Below are positions 43,001-58,000 of a stretch of DNA of 64,000 nucleotides, one piece after another (positions within the stretch are counted from its first letter, which is position 1; every line of letters begins with the position of its first letter). The stretch lies in the NCBI GenBank assembly GCA_036924085.1, contig JAVGWX010000002.1:157623316-157687315 (forward strand). The letters are read 5' to 3'. A program made the position numbers and the translations under genes. The notes beneath the pieces were generated by a model. The model did no database searches, had not been told where the DNA came from, and was given only the letters and a program-made list of their open reading frames with translations. The stretch is from Ariolimax columbianus (Eukaryota; Mollusca; Gastropoda; Stylommatophora; Arionidae).

Positions 43001-46000
43001 GAAAGGAAAAAGAGATGATTGCATGATACGGTATATGAAAACTATGAACATCTGGTACAAAAATAAGGGATGAGGGGTGATTGTTCATCAACACCATTAG
43101 GCATGACACGTGATGATGATCATTTGTAATACTTATTATCTTCTCTTAGCCGCTTCTCTTTTACACCTGAGGCTTGTAGAGATCCATTTTATGGTATATA
43201 ATTGCAATTGAGTGACTGGCCTGTTGTGTCTTGCATGATCTAGACCACTATTTGGTAGGTACTTTTGGAATTGTTGCCTTTACATCAGTTAACAGCCTGA
43301 ACCAAGGGGTCTTTTACATACATATCATGTACACTGAGTTTATTTCCAATCTCTGACAGGGCTAGGCACAAATCTCACCTTACTTGAGACCAAAGGAAGA
43401 GCTTGAAACTTGCAAGGATTCTTAAATTCACAATTTCTTGCTTTCATTCATTCATTTCCGGAGAGGCACAGGTGTCTTATCTCTCAGCTATGTCAACGCC
43501 TTTAACTTAACTTTTAATACTGGCTATTGTTAGAGCAACGAGAATTTAAAACATGATAAACAAAGTATCTCCATCACCAACAAAAACTTACATCATCAAC
43601 AGTAAGACGAACTTTCCCGCTCTTTTTGGATCTCTTCCCATCGCTCTGTAATCAAAACTCACAGCATGATTAAGAAGTAAGAAAAGTACATAACTTAATG
43701 TATTAATCAATCAATTAAAACTTGTTAGCTTCCCTGTGGAGCATATATACACGCCAAGTCTTTTCCTGTCCTGAGCCATCCTTTCCAGTCCTGCCCACAT
43801 CTTTCCTTTTGCCTTTATGTTTGTCGCAAGCTCTTTTCTCATCTTCTCCCGTGAATGTTTAGATCTGTCTCTACTTCTGTTTTCTGCAACATGTGTCCTA
43901 TCCGTCAGCTTCTTCTTCTGTGTTCATTATCAATCCCCTGCTACCAAGTCCTGAACAGGGCTTTGCAAGTAGTAGGATGTAGTCCGGAGAACGGAATGCG
44001 CTGTGTCGCTAGTTTACAACATGACTGCGATATTTGCACCTTTCGGTACGACACATCCGTCTTTGGCAGCACATTTTTTAAGTACTGGGTTAGCCTTCCC
44101 TCTTCGATCCCTTCTCCTTAGCCAGTCTGCTCTGTTGCAGCCTGTTATCCTGGATCACCGCGTGGAGGTCTAGAAGGGTCTTGGCAGCTCTAATTTGCTG
44201 GCCCTGACGCTAGCAGTCAGCTATGGGTCACTGAACGCTGCAGCTCATGCTTAGCATCTTGATCCCTCCGTCAGCATATTTTTCTTTTCTTACATGTGCA
44301 TCAAACGTTACTGATATCTGTCTGGTTCTTTCCCACAGTTCCACATTAGGGACTTTATCATAACATTTCAATTCTTTTAGTGGGGTATAATTAAAGCATA
44401 ACGTATTACACTACCTGTATCATACTAAAAGATAACATTGTAACCTGCCAAGGAAGACATAGGAGGTGACTAAGGAGGATTAGGCAGTAGGTATGTCGTA
44501 TTATGCGACTGGAGGGTTAAAAATTGTGTAAGCTAAGCAATTCCATTGCAAATATAACCCACAAAAACTGAAGATTTAGCATGATCAAAAAACCCGAACG
44601 CAGAAGAAGATGAAATAATCCTGATTCCAACCATTTGTAGTTTGGTTTAGCAGCAATTGTTTTTGCATGGTTAGGTGGTTATCAACCCCATGTACAACCC
44701 TCCCTTGTTGAATCTTACGACGGGATCAAGACGCTGAGCAGCGCATGAGCTGCAGTGGTCAGCGACCCATAGCTGACTGCTAGCGTCAGGGCCTGCGAAC
44801 CAGAGCTGCCAAGACCCTTCTACACCTCCACGCAGTGATCCTGGATAACAGGCTGCAGCAGGACAGACTAGCTAAGGAGAAGGGATCGAAGAGGGAATGC
44901 TAACCCGGTACTAAAAAAATGCTTGCTGAAGTCGGATGTGTTGGACCGAAAGGTGCAAATATCGCAGTCAAGCTGTAAACTACAACACAACGCATTCTGT
45001 TCTCTGGACTACATTCTGGTACTTAACCTTAGGCACGCTACATAATTTATGGAAAAAATTTGACCTAATTAATTTTCTTAATTAGTCGCTGTGGTAGTCG
45101 TCTTTCAAAATTTGTAACTTTTATGTTTGTTTGTCAATAAATATGATTTTCTGGCGTGTAGATACACAATAGCATAACGAACATGTGGGTGTTATTGTTT
45201 TTGTTGTATGTTTGTTAGTTTTTGAGATTTAAAAAGATGAAGTTGAATATTTATGACAATCTCTGGAAAATTTTGGACTCGACCACTAGGCCTAGTCGCT
45301 TCGATAGAAAACCATGGAAACCACAACAACGTATCGATACTGTGTTTACAATATCGACACAACTGTTAGTTTCAATTCAAACGTAGTTCTTTCATTTAAA
45401 CAAACAAAATAAACAGATCTACGCGATAAAAATCTTTCTCAACAACCTACTTCCCCTTTCGTAAAAGTCGGCTTGCTCCAAACGGCGTATACAAAATTAA
45501 AACTGTTCAAAAGCCATTTGTAATCGAACACACGATACTTTAACCGGCAAAATATCGTGTATAAATGGAGGGCGTATTCAGCAGTAAAAAATGGCTGTCG
45601 GGAGTGACTCCGTTCAAAAAAAAAAAAAAAATTTTCCGCACACCGTTTTTGTAGGCCGAGCTGGTTAGAAGAGACAGGACATTGGAGTGCTAAAGGTTAA
45701 GCCTTTTCAGGGTTTGGTAGCGGGAGATTGAGAACGAACGAAGAAGAAGAAGAATCTTACGACATGCATGGAAGGAAGCAATGGCCCTATTCTGTTCGCC
45801 CTATGAATCGCACGGGTGATAATTAAAGTACAGCATTAACTAAATCTGCCCATGTTACCTGGAACCAAAAGGGAGGCCAAGAATAGGAACACTGTAACCT
45901 GTCAGGCATGTCATAAAAGGTGACTAAAGAAGGTTGAGCATGGGACCAGCAACTCCATTCTGTAAAAACTAAACCACAATTAAAACAGATCCCATCCCAC

Positions 46001-49000
46001 GGCAGAAGTAAAAACTGTAAGTCCCAAGAAAAAGAAAAGAAGACCTCTAGTACATTCCATAGTAGAAGAGGAGTGACTAAATAAAGTGAGTTGACTCAAC
46101 TAAAGCATAAACAACAACTGATACAGAACTACTACTACTTCTGCATTCGCCCTCAACAGAACATCGTGATGTTGTATGGTAGTTTACAGAAAGGATGTGA
46201 TATCTGTGCGTTTTGGTCCAACACATCCGGTTTCAGCTGGCTTTTTTTTAAAGTCCCACTGTGATTTCTATTCTCTTAGCCAGACTACACTTGTGCAGCC
46301 TGGTTCCAGAGCCTGGCAGAATAAGGTCTTGGTCAGCCCTGGTTCACTGACTCTGATGCAAGCAGCCAGCTACGAGTTGCTGACAGCTTTCAAGCTCATT
46401 CATTGTGCTGCGTCTTCGGTCCAAAAATGCAGAACTTGATAAGTAGAAAGAACAATCAATCAAAATGAAAGTAAAGTAATAAAAGCTTAAGATCTGTGAA
46501 TAAACACTTCCACACAGCTGGAACAATCAATTAAATACAACAAATATACAATAAACATCAACTATGGTGGGTGTAGCCTTCACATGGAATGGAATATTTA
46601 TTATTTAAATTCAATTTTTTTTAAATAAATCAGACTGGGAGAAAAACTAAATGATTGAGAAACATTAATCTAAATAACAGTGAGATGCTTCACTTACATG
46701 GCTGAACTCATCTTCAATGACATAGTCCTCCTCATTCATCCACTCGTTGAATTCTTCAAGATCCAGCAGCCACCTGGCACTGACCTGTGATCACATCAGA
46801 AATACCATTTGGTTATAATTGTTTCAGTCAATCCACAGCAAGCAGTGAAAGCCAGTAAGGAAAATAGGAAAGCTGATGAGAAACTAAACAAATTAGTAAT
46901 GAAAAGTCCCCAGTGGATCCCGGGGGCCCCTGTGTAAGAAAGAATGGGTCTACTGCATCACCATACATGGTGTAAAAGGCAACTAAAGAGAGTTGTGCTT
47001 GGGGCTAGAGATTTCATCCCATAAAACAAACTGCTACAGAAACCACCACTGTGAAAGCCACAGAGTGCTTTGGTGTTGGTTTCCTAAAGGAGGCCATCTG
47101 TAGTAGGGGTCGTACACTCTGACTGGAGGGGAAAATGGGACAAGAGAAGAAGAATGAAAAGGGGACAACTGGTAAAAAACAAAACAAATTACTGGCAACC
47201 TCATCTTGTAAAACAAAGAACTACATAAACCACCAATATAAAAATTGTTTTGTGCAGACTCTCTGCAAGGAGCACAACTGCAGTGGTAACCTTATGCTCC
47301 GTTACAGAAAAAGGAAGCATTAGACTCATTACCCCCACTCACAGGGTGACCTCACAACAACTGTACCTAAACTAGATCAACAAGGGCAGATCAACAAGGA
47401 TCTGGCCTCATGCTAGAAAAATTAACAATAACTAGCTGACCTACTTAGTTCAAAACCTAATCTCCTTTGAAATAGGTCCCTTCTGAGTCGACCGACTTCT
47501 CCCAGCTGGAAGCATTTTTGGAAGTCATACACATTACCTCCCATATTATTCAACATTTGTTCGAAGAGAGTGAATGTCCCCAGTGCAGTTCTTCTTCTTC
47601 TTCGATCGTTTTCAATCTCCCCCTATCAAGCCCTGAAAAGGGCTTTGCAAATAGCAGGTAGTAGTCTGAAGAATGGAATGCGTTTTGTCGCTAGTTTACA
47701 GCTTGACTACGATGATTGCACCTTTCGGTCCAACACATCCGTCTTCAGCAGGTATTTTTTAGGACCGGGTTGCCTTCCCTCTTCAATCCCTTCTACTTAG
47801 CCAGTCTGCTCAGTTGCAGCCCGTTGTCCAGGATCACTGCGTGGAGCTGTAGAAGAGTCTTGGCATCTCTGGTTCGCTGGTCCTGACGCTAGCAGTCAAC
47901 TATCATGCGCTGCTCAGTATCTTGATCCCCCGCAGCGCAGTGATGCTAACTCTGTACAACATAAGTTTAAAACACAGACATGCTTCAGGTATTATTATGA
48001 AATGCAAACAGGGTTTAATCTTACCTCCCAAACTGAAGGTGCTTGGCTTTGATCCATGTCATACTCAATGTTCACATCAGAGACCCAGGAATCATAGCTA
48101 AACAAAAGGAGAAAAAGTTGCATAGAATATTTAATGTTAGTTACTATCACAATATATGATTAATTTAAGAAACTTCCTCTTGCTAACACTAGTGGTTGAT
48201 TTCATTCTGTACAAAACCTGACTTTGTCAAAATCTCCTGTAATACTGAGTTGTATTCTGGTGTCAGGTACCCAAAAGTTATCCTGCTGTTCTGCAAATCT
48301 ACCTGCTCTGATCTTTGAAGGTAAAATCCTGTCTTCCCCAGTTTGCCTTCCAGACTTTCATTTGGCTAGTAAGTTTGTGAGTGGTTTTCTACATGCCTGG
48401 GGGGAGGTGCAGCTGTGGGGTTCCCAGGCATTTCTCTGTTTACATTTAGCCAGCCCAGCAGTATAAAGACTGTCCTCTCCTTTTGACAGGGCTGGTAACC
48501 GTTATATTGTCATTGTGTGAAGTCGTGTTACTGGGCATTTCTAACTATCACCTCTCTAAGAGGCATGCCAAGATCTATGGTCCTTAAATAGCAATTGGTG
48601 AATAACATGAGAGATATGAATATACCTCAACGTAACAAATTTCATAACTTCAAAACAACACTTATAACACACCTATCGGGGAAGTACCACCAGTGAATTC
48701 CATAGCTCCTATCTCGTCTCAACGTTGGTCTGAAAAATTCCTCTGCTGAAAATACCAAGAGATTGTTACATGACCCTCAACAAATATAAATAACAATTGA
48801 AGTCAGAGGTCTTTAACAATTACTCGCCAAGGCCTTGTTACATGAGTCCTCCATTCCATCCATCCTCTTTGTTACTAATTCTTTCATATCTTCTTCATCT
48901 AAGATTCTTAGTCAATGACTGGCAAAAGTGTTTAGCGTAGCGACAAACTCCCTCCATTTCATCCAGTCTGCTACCATTCTTCATATAATGCCCCAGTTGT

Positions 49001-52000
49001 GGTTCATGGCCTACATTCCTACTTCTATGGTTCTTTACTGTTCTCTTTGATAATAGTCATTGAGATTCCATGCAGCTTTTCTGGACCTGAACCTTCTTGT
49101 GCTGTTGAGGATGAAGTGTTATAGATTTTTTTCATTTAGAACTCATTCTGTGAGGTGAGGTGACCAGCTTCTTTCCTCGTTGTCCTGTCTTCCCTAACTA
49201 TACGTCATGTACACATTAGACTGGAGAGTGTCACAAGCCGGGGTTGCTATAACAGAAAGGTAGAGCGCTCACCTCTCAAGAAAGAAATGTGGCAGAGCCC
49301 AGGTTTCATAGTAGTTAGCTATCTAGAATGTAACCACATGCATCCACATCATTCAAGATCACACACAGCAAATGACATAGCAAATGGCAGGTAATAGTCT
49401 GTATTTATTATTATCGACAAAACCAACAGAACAGAACAATCATAACAACAATAAACTTTATATATATTAATATAAATATTAATTATTTCGGAGGTTGTAA
49501 GCACAATCTTTAGAATACTGCCCCCAAACTAATATAACCCAGTTCTAGCCGCTACACTCCCCTCCCCTTATCTGCATCCTCAACACACTCTCAAAAAACT
49601 CGTCTTCACTATCGTATTCTGTGCAGGTGATCTTCAGGCAGGTGATCTTACGCACAAGAGTATCAGAATATATCAAATAAATGGGGCACAAAAGTTGCTC
49701 GAGGCAGGTCAACCATTTGATTGAAGACCCCACTTCAGGTCTACGCCATGCTTTAGGAAATAGGTGGTGCTAAGAAGCCTAGATAACAAGGTGGGGATCA
49801 ACACTGTGATCTTTGTAGTAATGAGGCTGCATAGGCTGCACTACAGACAGGAGGGTCTAGGCCCACCTTCTTCAGAATGTCCTGAAATATAACAGCCACT
49901 ACAACCTGTTATCAGAGAAGAATATTGTGCATGTCTTGTATCATTTAAAGAGAATATGTGTTACAAGTAACTTAGTCAATAACAAAAAAAATCTTACAAC
50001 CATAGTTAGTCACAAACACAACAAACAATGACAATTCAAGTTTTACAAAATCTCCAACTAACATTTACCTTCTTGTGAGGGTGGGTTCTGAGGAAGTGTG
50101 TAAACAACGTGAGTGGCAGCCTCAGCATCGTCCACTAGTGCACCTTGGTGACGTTTGATGATATCCCGAAGCTTAGGCACCAACAGTTTATCTACATCAG
50201 GTCGGATGTAGATTTGTGGCAAGACCAGGCCTTTTGACTGAAACAGTGTCTTCTCCACTTGCAGGAACATTTCTACATTGCGGTCCATCCGTGACGGTGA
50301 CTGAAAGTCAAAGCGTCTCCTGTTAGATGACAAAAAGGTGAACTTTAAATAGCTTTATTCCTGGCCAGCATAGTTACAGCGTTATGGTCATCCAGTGAAT
50401 CACTGCTTTCTGAAACACTTTGACACATTTTTACCAATGCTACCCTTAATTCATTCAGATACATTATTTATTTTTGTTACATCGAAGGTGTTGTGCATCA
50501 TTAATTCTTACTGGAGGGTCGAACAATTAACCACAGGTACTATCTGCAAGTGTTGAAATATCTCAGAGAAAACATCCACAGAAAAGGCATGAGTTATAAA
50601 GAAACTACTTGTGGTTATTCCAGCATGATAATGTGCCAGTCAACACATCACTGCACTTCCAAGAATTCTTGTCAAAGTGAGGACAGACAAATGTGCTTTC
50701 CCAGGTGTATTGACCTGACCTGGCCCCAGTAGGCTTTTTTCTATTTAACAAACTGAAATTCAGCTTGAAAGGATTACAGGTTACTTAAAAAAATGTATAG
50801 CAATTCAGTCAGACCTACCCAAGATCCCCAAAAATGGTTAACCTTGACTTTTTCCAAGTGGAAAAACTGATACACAAATAGAGATGGGGAAATTTTTAAA
50901 AGAAGATTATACTGGCTAGATTCCATGTCTTGATATTGTTTTTCAGCGTAGCTGCAGGTCCCAACTTTGTCTCCAGCAGATGTCTTGGGCCACGGAAGTC
51001 CAATGGGTGGTAAGCATTTTGGATGTTATTATGGACAGCAAAGGAGTCTGACCAATGCATTAGAGGTCTTCCCTGCTGTTTCTTTTTGCCTCGGATGTAC
51101 CAAATCGCTGTCGACGTGCACCTTGTCTGCATAGATTACAGAATCATTCACCAATGACAATCATTGTATTTCAGAATTTTTGAGATTTTGCATATGTTGG
51201 TTGCAGAAGTGATTCTCACCACTACAGATGGCCCCTTTACAAAAATCATGTATCCAAACATTTGCAGTAGTGGTTTCGATAGCAATGGTTTTAAATGATG
51301 AAGTTGCTAGCCATGTGCACAACCCTCTTTATCCACCTTTTAAGACATGCTTTAACAGTTACAGTGGATCCATTCTTTCCCACCCTGATACCACTCTGGT
51401 ATTAGAATTGAGAACTCATCCTTAATTCCAACCCAGCTAACACAAAAACAAATGATTTTTTTTAATTAAATGAAACTCACCATCCTAATTCAGTCTTAAA
51501 TTTAAAGACTGTCTGGAAAATCTGACAAAGAGTTGAGCCTGGCTTGAAGTCCAAGAAGCATTTCATCTAGAAAGAGAAGAAGCAACTATTATTTCAATTG
51601 AAGCATAAAGATATAAACCAAATATCTATGTTGTTATTCAAAACTATTTGTGCTGAGTTGGTTACCTCTTAAGTTTCTTTGGTAGCGGGTTACAATGGCT
51701 CTTCTTACATACCAAAGGCTACTTGAGAAGGTGGGTCGGGGTCCTACTTACTGTATTGCAATACAAAGCCCCTCAGTAAGCTCACCACAATGGGACCACA
51801 CTGTCAATTCCTACCACGTTGGCGAGACTGCTATGACAGCCTGTTTCTAGGAGCATAAACTGGGCTGTGAGGTAGGGATCTTGATCAGTATGTTTCACAT
51901 TACCCTGATTACTCTTGGCCTTGCCAAACACATAAAGAGTTGCCAGTTTCCTTACAGTGCATCAGTTAATGACCAACTGATAATGTGCTTCTTCTGATCC

Positions 52001-55000
52001 ATTGAAAAAAATGACTTAATCGCTCTTTACTTTTTGTGTGTTATGTATGGAGTGACTTTTAAACCAGAAGGCTACTCAACATTCAGTAGGCTTTTGGTCT
52101 GTGTGAATGACAGTGTGTGTGTGTGTACAAGGTCAGAAGTTAGATAGTCTTCTACCTTAGCAAGAATACACATCAAGAAATATTATATTACAAATCTTGG
52201 ATTTTACTACACACAAAAGCAATATAGACATGAGCAGCACCCAAGACAAAATAATAGAACCATTGTCACCTTCCAAGCATGTTGTAAAGGTGACTAAAGA
52301 GGGTTGTGCTTGGGGCTGGCAACCATATCAAGTAATATAACATTGCCATTATAATCAGCAACTAAAGTTTGGACACATTTTCCTTTAAAGGGACCAGCCA
52401 CAGTTAAACCTGTGCTCCACATTGGAATCAAAAGGTGAACGATTGCAAATGCTTGGAAACAGTCTTAGGGCCAGCAGAGCCGAAGATGCAGCAGTGAATG
52501 AGCTGACAGAAGCCAGCGACTGAAAGTTGGCTGTTGGAATCAGGGTCAGTGGCCCATAACTGATCAAAACCCTGTTCCACCATCAAGTGGCGACCCCAGA
52601 AACAGGCTGCAACCATGCAGCCTGGCCAAGAAATCAGGAATCAAAGAGGAAAGGCAAACCCGGTCCCCAAAATGCATGGCTGAAATTGGATGTGTCGGAC
52701 CGAAAAGTGCAGTTATTGTAGTCTCGCTGTAAACTATGGTGCAACACCACAAACATCCTTTTCTTTCAGGGCAAACGCTGAAGAAACAGAAAATGGACCA
52801 GCTGCAGCCGTGCCCTAAAGGTGAATGATTGCAAAGAAAGATAACATTTATGAAGGTCTTTTGCAATTTTATAAGATGATATACTTTGTACCCTAGAGGT
52901 GATTCACATAATGTATTTATTGATGATTTGCTTTTTTGCTTCAAGTTAAGCATAGGGCCACCACTAAATGTGGATTCTTTACAGCAAGCCTGTATCCAAA
53001 CATTTGCGATAATGGTTTTACATGATGAGGCTGCTACCCTTATACATGATTGGAAGGTTACAGAGATCCTATTGTTTACAACGCAGGTACCACTTGAGTG
53101 ATCTGAAAAACAAGCAATATTAAAAGCGAAGTTTTAAATGAGAACAGAAGGGGACGGCGTGGCCTAGTGGTTAAGTGACACGGCTCACAACCAGAAGGTG
53201 CTGGGTTCGATCCCCATCTCAGCACCGGCCGTTACCCCGGGGAAGCAAACCCTTAGAAAATGCAGGAGGAAGCAGACCCTTGCATAAAATGCATGCTGAA
53301 GTCGGATGCACTGGGCCGACAGGCGCAAAATAAAAACGCAGTGCAATGCACACCGCCTTGGGGGTTAGATAAATAAGGCGAACGCAAAAAAAAAAACAAA
53401 AAAAAAAAAATTAGAACAGTTACAGGTTGAGTACAAATCTCTTACTCGTCTCCAGTACAACAAGAGATGTGTCGAATAGGAGTTTCAACTTCTCAGCTGA
53501 ATACAAATAGAGGCCTTTAACTATTTGGACAGATGTGAATTAGAATAGTGAGTAAACGTTTGGTAAAAGTTATGCTCAATACATACATCTACCTACATTT
53601 CTTATAAGTGTCAAGTCATCAACAAAAACATATTTTTAAATTGTAGCAAAACAACAAGGCACTATTTAAACCAAGACAAGAATCACATATGTGAGGACTC
53701 ACCCAGCTGCTGATATTTACACTTTTGGTTTTTAACTGGCTAGTTGCCTATCATCTGACTAGTCAGCTGATGCAAACCAGCGATACAATAAAGTGGTCAT
53801 CGCAAATAGCTGTGTGTCAAGTAAGCACAGAATTGAAACTGCAAGTTGTCAAACTTTATGATCATGCTGCTCTTTGAATTATTCATATTCAATTTCAGCA
53901 ATTCTGAATAATAAGAAGTTTATTAAATGTACTATTCAGCTTTGAATTAAATACAAAATCTGTGCACCCTAATTTTAACCTTTCTTGTTTTGGTATTAAA
54001 AAGACATCAGTCACTGAAAGACACAGAGCAAGATATTATGAAACCCTACAGAACAATACCATGCACATGGGTTGAAAATGGCACATGAAAGAAGATTGCA
54101 CATCTTCATTGCAACATAAATGGGCAAATGATTGACAGTATGTGAGCTTCACTTGTCACTCAGATACATATGTTGTCTTTGTTATAAATGTTGCAAAATA
54201 TTTGGATAGAACAGAGTGAAGGAGGGACAAGTGGCTGACAATTTTACCGGGAGCTTTGTCAGTGCTGGGTTGGTGACATGCCTTCCAAAAGCTTCCTCTT
54301 GAAACTGCAGCAACTGCACAAGCAGACTTGCCAGATTTTTGTTAGTTGGAGGGTCAGCTTGTACATACTGGAACATAAAAAGGTTTACCACATTTAATGT
54401 GATAGATAGAAACAATTATAATCTTTCTTGTACGTACTAGAAAATGCATAAATTTATATTGAATGCGAAAAGTAAAAGTTTTCAGCGTACATAATAACAT
54501 ATTCCATTCCACACTCAAATGTCTAAAAGAAAAATAATGCAAACACTCATTTGCTGTCCATGCATATATAGTCTCAGATTCACTTAAACTCTGGACTTAT
54601 TTCTTCTGCTTCCTGTTGCGACATATAGCTGCATTGGATATTCTCCACTGATTCAAGTTTTGGGACGTCTAGAGAGTTTACACCATGAGATTCTTGTTAC
54701 TATGGCCTTGTTCGCCTTTCTTTGTCCATGTGATCTATGGTCTTCCCACATTTTTCTTCTCCTTTTCAGTCCCCTCACTTCAATCCTTTAAGGCACTTTT
54801 GTTTAAATTTGCAATCAAATGTGCAGAGAAACACTGATTGGGAACAGAAATATGTAATGGATAGTACCTCATGATGAGAGGCAGTCACATTCTAGATGGC
54901 CAGGATCCTATTTGGTTCCCTTTGGCTAGCCGGCTAAACTACATGAGTGATCAGACGAAAGGGGAAGTCCGCCCCTGACTAGTGCATACAGTTGCTAGCG

Positions 55001-58000
55001 GATCAGACAGATGACCGACTTAGTCTGCAGCGACTTCGAAGACAGGAGCCGGAATGGCCTGGCATTGGGCTATGGGCGCACCAGGGGCAGAGGCTGGTAA
55101 GCGGCCAGAACAACGTTCAGAAAGCAATAGCAAACTACTGAAAGCAAACATGCTAAGAAACAGATGACAGTCGATACAAACAAAATTCAAAGATCTGATG
55201 GTGAAACCCTCAGAGGCTAGGCAGATCATCGACACCAACTGAGGAAGAGGACACTTTCGGAGCCAGTACAAGCAATAGAGATGATGGCCAAGAGTCGACT
55301 GCATTACAATGGAAAACTCAGAAAGCAGACTAAAAACTAGGTTAAGAATAAGCACCTGGAACGTCAGCAGCCTATAACAGCCGAAACTAGTCATGATTGG
55401 ACAGAAAATGAAGAGAACCTGTATTGACATCATGGGAATATCAGAGCACAGATCAGCAGGTCAAGGACACTGTGTGTGTGCAACTGGAGAAACCATTTTC
55501 TCAGGATATGGCAAAAGTGGTTATAGTGGGGTCGGTATCCTCCTGTCCAAGAGGACAGCACCTTCGCTCCTTGGGTATAACTTGGTAAACGACCAGGTAA
55601 TTGCAATTTAGCTAAAAAGAAAGAAAAGAAGAGTATGAGGATCCACTGGTCTTGGACACAGGAACGAAAGCGGAGAAATACTAGTTGAGTTCTGTATGGA
55701 GAATAACCTCACCAATTGGATCATAAATGATGTAATGACCCGAAAACTTAGATTTTTTGGACATGTCATCGAAACAAAGGACTTGAGAGAGTGGTTATGG
55801 AGGGCATGGTCACTGGAAAGAGAGGCAGGGGTCAACCGAGAAGACGATAGACTCAGTACACAAAGAAGACGCTGGATTTGACCTTGGAGCAGGCCGGAAG
55901 ACAGAGTTTCCTACAGAGGCTGACATGAGACCGACGTTCTGCAAAGGACATGTTACATGATAATGAGAGGTAAACGCCTTACCTTTCAGCTCAAGCAACC
56001 CAAATTTCACTTCCCCTACAAGCTGCAATCTTAAACATGCCTGGGTATACAATTACTAGGATGTTCACTCCTCTTCTACTTTTGTTGGGGTGTAGAGGTT
56101 GTCTTTTTTTTTTAAATATATGTAATCATGTGTCAGGGAGCCGTGTAGCGCAGTGGTTAGCAAGCTGACTTCGCATCTGAATGGTCCTGGTTTCATTCCC
56201 CAGTTGAGGGGGAAATGTTTTTTCAGATATATATAATATAGCCGAGCCTTTGAAATGTGAGATCGCAAACACCTCACACCCCTGCGGCAGTAATGCTACA
56301 GGTTACTTTACTTTTAATCATGTGTAGAGACAAACACATGACTAGCCTGTTATTGTGTCTGAATATATTGCTAGGCTTTATTTCTAGGAATGTGTCCTAT
56401 CCATCACTACTTTTTCTGTCCAATCAATCTACAGCTCCATTGGTGGTTGCCACATTTTTTTCACGATTCTGTGTTAGTTATTACATCTGCCCATAACAAA
56501 CAAAAATGTGTGACTGAGATATCTATTGGAGAAATTCTGTAGTCTGGATCTCATACTCTTCTGTCCGACTCATATAATAGAACTGATTTTACATTTATGT
56601 TCAACATCTTTAATATTTTAGTTTTGTTCCATTATCTTTATCAATGGTATTACTCAGGTAAAACTGTGCACTTTATCAATTATTTGATCATTTTCTTTGC
56701 GAGGCCTTTTTGTTTGTTAATTGTTCTCATTTCTTGTTTCTCCAACAGCAAGAGAGTTATTGATTATAAAATATTTCATTCTTTAAGGTAAAGACAGTCC
56801 CATAGTAAATACTGCTGTGAGTGATGAAGTGTTCAACATTTCATTGTATGAGGCCTCAGCTTGCTTATGAGGTGGGATGGTCAGTTCCCTTCCTCACTTT
56901 CTTTCCGTTCCGGAGTAAGTCAGCTACCCATTGACAGCTAGGTTGACTGGAGTTTGTCAGTAACAAAAGCTGAACCACTGTATTGTTGCCATGAAAAGTG
57001 AGTGCTTTACCATTACATTAATCAGACACTCTTTAAGAGAAAAATTTATCAAAAAATTAACCTGTGTATTGGATTGGCCAAGAAGGAATTGTTTTATGAT
57101 AATTATCTTCTTATCCTTCTGCGTTCGTTCTCAATCTCCTGCTACCAAGCCATGAGCAGGGCTTTCCAAGGAGCAGGATGTAGTCCGGAGAACTAAATGT
57201 GTTGTATTGCTAGTTTACAACTTGACTGCAATATTTGCACCTTTCGGTCCAACACATGTCTTCGGCAGGGATGATAACCAGAACCAACATAACTGCACTC
57301 TGAGCAGACCTATAGACAATTATTCTCTTTCAGCGGGTGAGTAAGGTTATATATGTCGACAGTTCCTGTAGCTAGCTGGTTCTATACACTCCTGATCTAT
57401 GCTACCAGAGTCGGCCCTGCTCATTCTAAGTTTTATTCTGTACTCAAGAAGGCTGGATTACTGATCCATCTATTAGTGTTAACCTTCAGCATAATCCTTC
57501 AGATTCAGGGGTAAACAACTCTGTTATTCCTGTATCGTATGGGAAATGTGTGGCCAAGGGTTTGTGAGCTAACCCAACATACCAGGATCAAATTATGTCG
57601 TATTTGGTTTGACAGACTGGGCAAGTCGTGGGTTTTTACAACTGCTTCTTCCAATCGAGCCAGCTGTAAATGAATACCTGACAATTCTGGAGAGACCTAC
57701 CCAGAGCTGTCACAAGAGCTAAGGAGTTTGTTGTGTTATTATCTGCACTTTAACTTGTAGTTAACCATTGGGTAAAATATTTGCCCAGGGCATTGCTTGT
57801 CATTTTTATTCGACTGAATTTACGTTTCACGAACGGTGCTTTTTTCAAAGCTTTTTAATCATGGATAAACAACGGCTATAGTATAAATCAGCTGAAAATA
57901 CTGCTCTTTCAATTGTAGAGAGTTCCACTTCCATCCTGTCAGGTTAAAAACAATTGTGATTTTGCAATTTGTTTTAGACATTTGGAATTGATTTATGTTT

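Noticed and set aside
48224..48466. 80-codon open frame in intron 5
   Set aside because: No family similarity and no splice borders; intron 5 is bounded by two confirmed SMARCC exons.
49238..49320. tRNA-like sequence with GGTAGAGCGC and CCCAGGTTTCATA
   Set aside because: Acceptor and anticodon stems do not pair convincingly; possibly another SINE head or part of the putative LTR.
50896..51132. Minus-strand open frame (78 codons) in intron 3
   Set aside because: No convincing family motif; may be a transposon relic but not supportable.
53148..53215. tRNA gene (A and B boxes)
   Set aside because: Part of SINE-1: it continues into the SINE core and tail and recurs in several copies; no proper cloverleaf.
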